Source of the DNA: Cordia subcordata
Lineage: Eukaryota; Streptophyta; Magnoliopsida; Boraginales; Cordiaceae
Assembly (NCBI GenBank): GCA_028554755.1
Contig: JAPTOF010000006.1
Coordinates: 17,855,001 to 17,919,000 of the forward strand
Length of the DNA stretch: 64,000 bases
Direction: 5' to 3'
This document shows positions 56,156 to 64,000 of this stretch, in pieces (position 1 is the stretch's first letter; the number at the start of each line of letters is the position of its first letter). The notes under the pieces are model-generated. The model searched no databases. It saw only the letters and a program-made list of their open reading frames with translations, and was not told the origin of the DNA. The position numbers and the translations under genes were made by a program.

Positions 56156-57278
56156 CCATATAGGTTTTACCCCTTTAGGTGCAATTACAAGATCCAAGAC
56201 TTTGTTAGAATACATATATTCTAACTCTGAATCCATTGCCTTATGCCATTGGTCGGCATCTTTGTTGGAAACTGCTTCATCATAACTTGTGGGATCCACC
56301 ACCTAATCCTCTGAAGAAGTCTGAAAGGACTCTCCATAGTATCTATCAGGAGGCCTGGATATCCTCCCACTACGACGAGGCTCCGATATATTATGTGTAA
56401 TATGCTGTTCCTTTTCATTTACAGTTACCACAGGTGTTACTAGAGATTCTTGTGAAATCTCTTCTAGAACAACTTCTGAATTTGGTGTTTTCTAGATCAT
56501 TTCACTATTCTCTAAGTATCTAGCATGGGTGATTATAAACACCTTTTGGTCCTTAGGATTATAAATGATCCCACCTTTGGTTCCCTTAGGATACCTAATA
56601 AAATAGCACAACTCGAATCTTGGCTTCAACTTTGAAGCATTACTATTAAGTACAAAGCCTGGACAACCCTAAATGTGAAGATGATTTAAACTAGGCTTAC
56701 ACTCAGTCCGCATTTCTTGTGGTATCCTAGGTACCGATTTAGATGGTACCAAGTTCAAGATGTATGCTACTGTCTCAAGGGCATGCCCCTAAAAAGATAA
56801 AGGTAATGATGTATGACTTATCATTGACTTAACCATATCTAATAGGGTATGATTTCTTCTCTCTGCTATACCATTTTACTGAGGAGTCCCTGGTGCAGTC
56901 AATTGAGAAAATCCCTTCTTGTGTAAGATAGTCTTTGAACTCACCCAAGAGATATTCGCCATCTTGACCAAATCGAAGGGCTTTGATACGTTTATCTAAT
57001 TTTTGCTCCGCTTCAGCCTTGAACACTTTGAATTTCTCAAAGGATTCAGACTTATGTCACCTCAGATATACATATCTATACCTAGAGTAATCATCAATAA
57101 AGGTAATGAAATTCTCATAACCTCCTCGTGTTGGTTTGCTCATAGGACCACACACATTGGCATGAACCAATTTCAATACTTCTTTGGCCCTTTCTTCTCT
57201 GGAAGAAAATGGCCGTTTGGTCATCTTTCCATTGAGGCAAGATTCACACAAAGGTAGATCTTCAAGCTTAGATGCCAA
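56156..57278 (-). pseudogene. pol: copia-2 integrase and RT start
   Basis: Frame 57278-57057: 'LPLCESCLNGKMTKRPFSS', 'LVHANVCGPMSKPTRGGYEN' (catalytic Asp now Asn), 'FIDDYSRYRYVYL'. Frame 57026-56829: 'RIKALRFGQDGEYLLGEFKD' (second catalytic Asp region altered). 56800-56157 holds the integrase C-terminus and the linker 'RSLVVVGGYPGLL'-type broken frames up to the 'RVKPIG' point of RT, where the deletion starts. An 85-bp stretch present in copia-1 near 11770-11860 is missing at about 57265. Confidence 0.8.
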
Positions 57279-57325
57279 ATATAAGTATCATTGGTCAAAG
57301 AAACCTTTTTTTTTCAGGAATTAGT

Positions 57326-57823
57326 TCATTCTATATTATGCAGTGAATTTGTAATAGGTTTCATATAGAACAAATTATCATGCATGCTACCAGAATAGAT
57401 AATATTTCCTTCTCTATTGATATCAACACCAGAATGGAAAGTAATGCAAAAATTGTCTAATATTAATTGCAAAATAGAGATAAGGTTTTTACGTACATCC
57501 AGAAGATAATAAACATTGTTCAAAAATAACTTCCTATTACATGGAAAATTTAAGCACATTCCTCCCATTGCAGTAGCCCATACTTTTGCTTTGTTGCCCA
57601 TCCTTAGAGTAAATTCCCCTTTAGCTAGTTCCTTCATTTCCTTAAACCAATGCAAAGAATTACAAATATGGTTAGTGGCTCCAGAGTCTATATTCCAAGA
57701 ATTAGTAGAATCAACTACTAAACAAGTTTCAATGTAGAACAAAAGAGGAGTACCTATCTGGCCTCGTGCCAGGTACTTCAAGCAATCCCTTTTCCAATGC
57801 CATTTTTAGCCACACTTAAAGCA
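57326..57823 (-). pseudogene. pol: copia-2 gag zinc knuckle and protease
   Basis: The knuckle 'CFKCG*KWHWKRDC' (57782-57823) has correct C-x2-C-x4-H-x4-C spacing with one stop. Frame 57781-57326 is the protease: 'TNSWNIDSGATNHICNSLHW' (D-S-G active site intact), 'LRMGNKAKVWATAMG', 'LFLNNVYYLLDVRKNLISI'. Open for 151 codons. Protease would cut the polyprotein. Confidence 0.88.
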
Positions 57824-57859
57824 TTTTCCCTTGGGCTTTTTGCTTGTTAATTGTTTAGG

Positions 57860-58576
57860 CTATTCGCTATTTTTCTTCTTTTTCTCTCGACCACATTTTT
57901 GCTTTCCCTTTTCTTTGAACTTTTTCCCTTTTGGGTTAAGTCCAGAAGTGGATGCTTGAACTATGTTTACGTGGCCCTTATTTTTCATTATGGCTTCTAC
58001 AACTAGGAGCTCTTTCATTAATTCCATCATATCCATGTTCATCTTGCCCATATTATTATTAAGCTTAAACTGGGTGTAAGATAGTGGTAGAGTCGCCAAA
58101 ATCACGTCTACCTTTGACTGTTCATCTATGTTTGCCCCTAGGATCTCGGCAGTATTGAAGTAATCCATCATTTTGAGCATATGCTCTTTGACAGATGCTC
58201 CTTCTGCCTTCCTTTGATTCATAATTTCTCTAAGAGCACCTTGCCTTGTAGGCCTGCTCTTATCGGCAAACATATGAGACAGTGAGGTCATGACTTCTTT
58301 TGCAGTTTCCAAACGATGATGCCTGCTCTGCAAAATATCTGATATAGAAGCCATCATATTGCACTTGGCCATATTATTAGCCTTCTACCATTTTGCCTTA
58401 GCATCTTTTTGGGCTTCAGAAGAGTTTGCCCTCATAACAGGACAAGGAGTTGTTAGGACATACTTGTACTCTTCTTCGGTGAGTACTATGTCCAAGTTTC
58501 ATTCCCAATCCACAAAATTTGGTCCAGTGAACTTGTGCTCTTTGAGAATTGTAGCTAGTGGACTGAACGAAAACAT
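57860..58576 (-). pseudogene. gag: copia-2 gag (UBN2-type)
   Basis: The likely start ATG is at 58576 ('MFSFSPLATILKEHKFTGPN'), chosen because this is the usual copia gag opening. Two stops (after FVDWE and AKW) precede a 170-codon open frame 58372-57860: 'KCNMMASISDILQSRHHRLE', 'AKEVMTSLSHMFADKSR', 'MKMMDYFNTAEILGA'-like wording, 'DVILATLPLSYTQFKLN', typical of the UBN2/retrotran_gag_2 family. It ends in a lysine-rich linker before the knuckle. Particle-forming protein, broken here. Confidence 0.88.
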
Positions 58577-60172
58577 TTTTTTGGATATACAACAATATAA
58601 TCATAATTATTTTATGAGTATGGAATTGATGCATGTATAATATGTATGATATCTTTGGAAATAAAACATACAAGTACTTTTACATCATTTACCTTTGAGT
58701 AGATTAACCCTTAAACTACTCAATGTAACAGTGTCTCAACATCCTCACAAGAACTCCACCGATGGGATGGCCGAACTTATGAATGTTAAGTTAAGCGCCA
58801 CCACTTATTTGAATTGACAATTATCTGGATATGATCTAATTGAATAATTCAATCACTGCTTTGTTTGGCTTCTTAAATCCAGTAGTGAACTCTATCAATG
58901 GGATAGCCAAACCTCCCATTAAGTTGAGTGTATACCCATTCCTTATGTTCATGCACCATAACATTCTTGATTTAAGCCCTCTGATAGGGTAGTGACTTCA
59001 ATTAATGTTGTGTGAGGTGATCTTTAGTGAAGAATTCTACTGATAGGATGGGTAAACTCAATAACACCCTTTTTGAATAAACATTTTAAATTCACCTTGC
59101 TAGATCTTGATAAAGTGTCACCCTCTGATGGGGAAGTTAATGACATTTACCATTAGCGTGAATCGGACATCGAAAGCCGTGGGGGATTTCCAGTCCCCTC
59201 TCCCGCTCAATATTTTAACATAAGGGTTTTCTCTATTTTTGGTATTCTTGCCTTTTGTTTTGGATCTAAACACACTTTGGATTTGCAAAACACTCTGGTT
59301 TTGTGAATCCTCTTTGTATTACTAAAACATTGCAATGCCATAATAGATTATTTACGTAAATATGGGTGTATGGAACCTTAGGTTGTCATATTATAAATTT
59401 CAAGTTAAGTTTTTCATTTTTGTCATGAGATTGCATGGCATCTTTAGACATAATTGCTTACAATTATCTTGTGTAAGCCAATCTCATTTAAATGAACTTA
59501 ACTATCTTTGAGGAATTAACACATAGGATTGGCCAATTTTAAAAAACCTAATGAGTAGGCATATTTTTAGGTGGTAATCATGCTTATGCTTATGCAAATA
59601 TGTTAAAACATTTATCAATGCATTATAAACATCCACTAAAAAACATTATAATCCCTCTTTGATGGCTCACTACAATCTTCAATTTAAAAAGCATAAAATA
59701 GCAATCTTTGTTACAATTTCTGCCAAAGCTGGTCAACTGCAAAAGAGGAGCTGATCAACCGACTGAGACGTATTTGCTCCCGTATGCTATTTTTCCTTGC
59801 TTTTCTTCTTAGTCTCTTGAAGATTACAGCAGTAATGTATTTTGCTATTGCTAATACAAGCTTACAATCAAAAAAGAAACATTACAAGAATATCAAAACA
59901 TCCTATGCTTCTTTTAAATAAAGCTACAAGCAATAACAATAAAGATCTATACATGAAATCGCCTATGGCCAAGCTTTGTTGACCATGCACGAAACTCTAT
60001 CATGCACACATATGAACCATCAATGGGATTTTATATCAACTGCACGTATAAGCATAAAACCACAAGTATATGCAACACAACATTTCGTAATCTTGCCACT
60101 CACAAGATGACTAACATATTTATGCAAATACAATATTCTTGCATAGTCTAAGCATGTTGTGTATGAGCCTAA
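58577..60172 (-). other. Long leader of copia-2 with reiterated motif
   Basis: 1.6 kb between primer site and gag without coding capacity. At 58753-59135 a motif close to (plus strand) ctaccgatgggatggccaaac recurs at least five times at 60-130 bp spacing. 59160-59215 holds a C/G-rich patch (gccgtgggggatttccagtc...). Downstream to 60172 it is AT-rich with nothing recognisable. Confidence 0.6.
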
Positions 60173-60184
60173 GCTCTGATACCA
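60173..60184 (-). promoter_or_regulatory. Primer binding site (initiator tRNA-Met) of copia-2
   Basis: Sense tggtatcagagc, the standard plant copia primer site, two bases from the LTR end. Confidence 0.93.
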
Positions 60185-60186
60185 AT

Positions 60187-61242
60187 TTTAGGATCGATAA
60201 TATTACATGTGGTCTATCCTAGTCCATATTTTCAAAAACACTACCAAGAAAACATGCTAGGAAAATAAAATAACCACATAGCACATACAAGAACATGCTT
60301 AGAACATATAGAGCATAACTAGTATTGGCAAAATATGTAAAGCTAACCTCTTGAAGTGTGGGGCCTTTGTTGAAGCTAAAACCGTCACAAGCTTTATTCC
60401 CGCTCATAGTGCTCCTCTATCTATACCCACAATTAAGGCCGGTCCTTTGGCCTGTGTACTATCACTTCCTTAGTTGCATCTTTTCTTTTGGGTCTTTTGT
60501 CCTATTGCCAACCATCTTTGGTCATAGAATCTCTTGATCTCGGGAGCGATCCTTAAGCCATATGATCGATACACCCATAATGGTAGTATCACTAAATCTA
60601 GATTCGGATGATAAATATGGACAATCCCAAAGGGGGCACATAGATTCCATATTGCATATGCATGTTCTAATTAATTAGAACTTAGCACTCAATGCACAAG
60701 GCTGTTGATCCTAATAAAGTAAGATCTCACCCAAAATGAATCAAAGTACCAAACCCTAACTTCATTAGTTCATCCACATATGCTCAAGATTAAGAGCAAT
60801 GATCATTTAGTAGCAGTGAGTATCTTGTTTTCTTTTTTTGATAGTACATCTCTAGAAAACATACTCACAATCGTCCTGTCAAATACTTGACACACGTACT
60901 ATTGAGACAAATTCAGAAAGTCCTCTAATGACCTCGATAGATCACCCTCAATGAGGAGACTTGCTCAATATAACCTTATCTTGGTACAGTGCCCAACACT
61001 ACCATTCGGTTACAAACTCAATTTATGGCATGACTAAATCTAGACTTGGACCTACTGTGTGTCTAGCCTCACTGCGCACTTAAGTCATTAGTTCAAGTCG
61101 AGGAACCTTTATACATACATCAATAAAACATACAAAGATAATATGTAAGGAACTCATAATGCTATTTAGCAAAATGATTATATATTGTTTAATATCCAAA
61201 ATGTTATATACAAGTGAGCTTTAGGACATACTAATCCTTACA
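60187..61242 (-). repeat. 5' LTR of copia-2, internally deleted
   Basis: 1056 bp, against about 1830 bp for the 3' copy. Roughly 830 bp corresponding to 54545-55370 are missing at 60407-60411. Plus-strand ends are tttaggatcg (CA end mutated) and taatccttaca. Confidence 0.88.
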
Positions 61243-61247
61243 AGGAA

Positions 61248-62922
61248 GCCTACCTTGATTAACATTATAAAACCCTAAAGGAGTAGTAGGACGCTGTCTT
61301 TACTGGCGTAGGACCTGGCGCTAGGAATAGGAAGACTCATGCTGACCCTGTTTTCAAGAGAATTTAGGGTTATCCCTCCAACTCGGATTGTAAGTGTTTG
61401 AGTATGGGTTATACTCATGAGAATAACATTGGGTAGCACACACTTGCTCTTACATGAACTTGGGAAACGGTGGTACTAAGGGACAAGTTACGGTCTTGTG
61501 AATGGACTTGGAACACAAAGCGTACAATTCAATTACCGAAAGGGTAGAGGATGAACCTATGGAAGTAGTATGACTCTGAGAGGAAAGAGTCAAAGCGATG
61601 AATTGATCTTACTTATTCGTGAGGGCCTCTATCTTAGCAAGAAAATCTAAAGAAACTCTAACCTCATGAACACCTCTTCTATTCGCTCCTTGACTAGATC
61701 TATTTATAGCCGAATTTTGGAAAGAATTCTTGGCCACCAAATCCATTTTCTCCCATGCCTCACTCGCATTCAAATTATAGAATCCATCACCAAAGGTGGC
61801 ATTGATCATCATCCTATTTTGATCATTCAAGCCTCAGAAGAAATACTAGATTAGGTCATGATTACCATAATCATGGTGCAAACACTGCCTAAGAAGTTTA
61901 TGAACCTCCTTCAAGCCTCATGAAAGGACTCTAAATCATGCTGGGAAAAAGTCATAGTGGAAGTCCTAAGGTCAGCCACCTTAGCCATGGGAAAGAATTT
62001 TTTAAAGAACCTAGTTTAAGGATTATTCTATGATGTGATGCAACCATTACGTAAAAAATGATACAAAGATTTAGTCTTATCCTTAAGGGAGAATGGGAAC
62101 AATTTAAGGCAGATCACCTCTTAAGACACATTAAGGACATAAAGGGTAGAACTCATCTCTTCGAAATTGGTTACGTAGGCCAAGGGACTCTCATTGCTCC
62201 TCCTGTAGAAGGAAGAAATCAAAGTGAACATGTTACGCTTAATCTCAAATTTTGCTTCCCCTAACCCCGGAACATAGATAGCCAAATTAGGCTTGAAGGC
62301 ATTGAGGAGGAAAAATTGCCTAAGCGTGGGCCCGTCATCTATGGGTAGGTCCAGCCTAAGAGGCTCTTATCGAAAATGATCTTGGGCTTAATGCCCATGG
62401 TGATAATGTGCTGGAATGGGATTCATAAGGGGAATGAGAGGAGGAATAGGCAGATATTTGGATTGACCATCTCTTTAAGAAGATCTCCAAAATTCCTAAA
62501 ATGTCGTGTCATCCTATCGAGTTTGGGATCAAATAGAATTAAGGGATACTTAAGTGATCACCTAGCAAGCATGCAATACTATCCTAACTTCGGCCACTTC
62601 AAAGTCGAAACTTCAACAATGTCCTAAAACTACAACAAGAAAGCCACAAACCAATGGGATCTACTAAAAACAAAAACAAGAAGCTAAAGCACAAGCAAAC
62701 TAAAGATAAGCAAAAAAAAGTAAACAAGCTATGCTGAGTACGAAAAGTAAGCATAATAATCAAAGGAAATAAAAGCAAAGATAGATAAGCACTTACCAAA
62801 TCAAGCTAGAAAAAACAAAAAGCAAGATAAGAAAACACTAAGTAAACTATCAAGATAAAACAAAACAAAACAAGCAAAGCAACTACTAAAACACACAAAC
62901 AAAAAGCACAAACCATCGTGCC
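61248..62922 (-). pseudogene. gag: Element D gag, right of copia-2
   Basis: Broken frames from near the primer site. 62320-61860 shows the gypsy gag core in pieces ('NLFPFSLKDKTKSLYHFL'-like). Frame 61830-61609 reads 'MNDQNRMMINATFGDGFYNL', 'ASEAWEKMDLVAKNSF', 'VRVSLDFLAKIEALTNK', the Athila gag region before the knuckle. The knuckle follows as 'YALCSKSIHKTVTC' (61483-61524), first Cys changed to Tyr. The plus-strand frames here are shadows. Copia-2 interrupts it 240 bp further on. Confidence 0.78.
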
Positions 62923-62940
62923 TTCCTTGCAAAAGCGCCA
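62923..62940 (-). promoter_or_regulatory. Primer binding site (tRNA-Asp type) of D
   Basis: Plus-strand ttccttgcaaaagcgcca, degenerate but aligned with the tRNA-Asp 3' end including gcgcca, 6 bp from the LTR. Confidence 0.75.
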
Positions 62941-62946
62941 AGAACT

Positions 62947-64000
62947 TGATGTCCTTCTATCGGTGCAAGGCCTAAAGACCTGCAAGTGTATGGATTGACG
63001 TAATATAGTGTGTGCGAGAATGGATGTCCTACCACAAAGAGGCTATAACGTGGAAAGGATACTAAGTGTCTGTGTCCTAGAAGGTGCCTAAGGAAGACCT
63101 AAAGTAGGCATATTTTTAGGGTTTTGTATTAATGGGAGCTTAAAGAAAGAGAATTAAACTACTTTACGAAAAACAAGAATTAAAAAATGGGGAGACAAGC
63201 TAGTCAAAAGAGGAATTAAATAATGAAAAAGGGTTAGGGTGACTTATACTTGCTAATGGGTGATTCTCAACTCTTATGCTATGGAATTATAAGAAATGGC
63301 CCAATTATGGGACACCCTTAACCAAGTTGCTATCTAGTATCCTATATCCCTAGGACTCGGTGTGAGTCCATCCTTTGATGGTTCCTCTTAGAGTTACAGC
63401 GTGGTCCTTATGACCTAGGGCCATAAAAAGGATTAAAAAGCTTTCTAGGTGACCTAGGACAAACCTACCCTAGCTTCTAAACCATCAGACAGATTTAAAG
63501 TTAAGATGTAGGGTTACTAAGGCCGATTAAATCCACCCAAACTCCTATTAGCTGGATTTAAAGTTAAAGTGGGCTCAATCTAGGCTAGTCCTTAACTGTG
63601 CATCATTATTTTAGGGTTAGTATAGCATGATTTGACCTATGTGTGCAATCCTACATGTTCTAACCTATAGACCTATTCAAATACTAAACACTATCATGCT
63701 TGGACTTACATCATTGATAACAATTGGGTACCAACATATGGGTAATATTGGAGTTATATTCACTACAAAGCATGCCATTGCTCACTTAGACATGAACAAA
63801 GTAATACCCACTTCATTCAATCCACAAAGAAACACATAGACATGATTATAAGATGGATTAAAGGTGTTTAGTAGCAAGTAAACTCCAATTTATTTACATG
63901 CTCCTCATATAGGCATTTAATCAAACATATAGACATGTAATGAGTAAAAGCCATTAAACATGAAGAACAAAGTATGTATATATATAAGCCATCAAAATCC
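62947..64000 (-). repeat. 5' LTR of element D, cut by window edge
   Basis: Plus-strand tgatgtccttctatcgg, collinear with 37275-38330. It includes hairpins (ggatttaaagttaaag, 63551) and the inverse of catgtctatgtgtttg. About 800 bp lies beyond the window. Confidence 0.88.

Larger units (their letters stand above)
54326..61242 (-). mobile_element. Ty1/copia element copia-2, internally deleted, nested in the gag of D
   Basis: 5' LTR 60187-61242, iMet primer site 60173-60184, long leader, gag, protease and integrase, then a deletion removes almost all RT, RNase H, the polypurine tract and the start of the 3' LTR, which ends at 54326. A perfect AGGAA duplication flanks it (54321-54325, 61243-61247). 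It belongs to the same family as copia-1. It is non-functional. Confidence 0.95.
37275..64000 (-). mobile_element. Athila-type Ty3/gypsy element D with gag and pol, split by G, E and copia-2
   Basis: On the minus strand: 5' LTR (62947 to beyond 64000), tRNA-Asp primer site (62923-62940), gag (62922-61248 and 54320-53670), protease, RT (52879-51658), RNase H (split three ways), integrase (to about 40500), 3' noncoding region, 3' LTR (37275-39119). The order PR-RT-RH-IN is gypsy. The wording of RT ('GWRVCIDYRKLN', 'FMDDFSIFG') and the tRNA-Asp primer indicate the Athila group. Removing G, E and copia-2 leaves about 7.4 kb of internal sequence. No env-like frame is seen after integrase. It is heavily mutated. 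Confidence 0.88.

Overview
The window is plant-type intergenic DNA. It consists almost entirely of decayed, nested transposable elements, and I see no intact host gene, rRNA, tRNA or CRISPR array. The evidence for a flowering plant with a repeat-rich genome is the set of element types: Ty1/copia elements primed by initiator tRNA-Met, Athila-type Ty3/gypsy elements primed by tRNA-Asp, and a Mutator-like (MULE) transposase fragment. The species cannot be told from this. Every coding region carries stops or frameshifts.

Layout. 1-1772 is the right-hand part of a plus-strand gypsy LTR (H). 1773-2998 is a minus-strand MULE 5' end. 2999-7564 holds no gene but carries an AT-rich array of about 85-bp units (4245-5065) and a GAGCCTTGGCTC-type minisatellite (7140-7520). 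7565-11897 is a truncated minus-strand copia element (copia-1), followed by a promoter-like stretch of unknown origin (11898-12442).

12443-26237 is a minus-strand, pol-less gypsy element (B). It is interrupted by a plus-strand solo LTR (F, with a perfect target-site duplication, TSD) and by a complete plus-strand pol-less element (A, 18531-25150). 26238-36040 is a plus-strand tandem array LTR-internal-LTR-internal-LTR of the same family (C). 36041-37274 is a copia gag-protease-integrase fragment (copia-3). 37275 to beyond 64000 is a large minus-strand Athila-type element with gag and pol (D). D is split by a solo LTR (G, TSD ATCGG) in its RNase H, by a gag-protease-only gypsy element (E) just before that RNase H segment, and by a deleted copia element (copia-2, TSD AGGAA) in its gag. 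Once the inserts are removed in thought, D becomes one collinear gag-PR-RT-RH-IN element.

Most interesting point: A, B and C form a non-autonomous LTR family. It encodes no protease, RT or integrase, but it carries a recurring ORF of about 635 codons with two CCHC-type zinc knuckles near its N-terminus, a predicted coiled coil, and a C-terminal domain I do not recognise. Its LTRs and 3' noncoding region share cis elements with the pol-bearing D and the gag-protease element E: a tRNA-Asp primer site, reiterated LTR hairpins, GGTCGACC palindromes upstream of the TATA box, and a GCTACTAGGAGGC motif. B, C, D and E also share a duplicated polypurine tract and an A-rich block. This suggests a partner or parasite relationship in which D-type elements mobilise the A/B/C type. 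All identities and relationships here were judged by eye. No alignment or database search was run.
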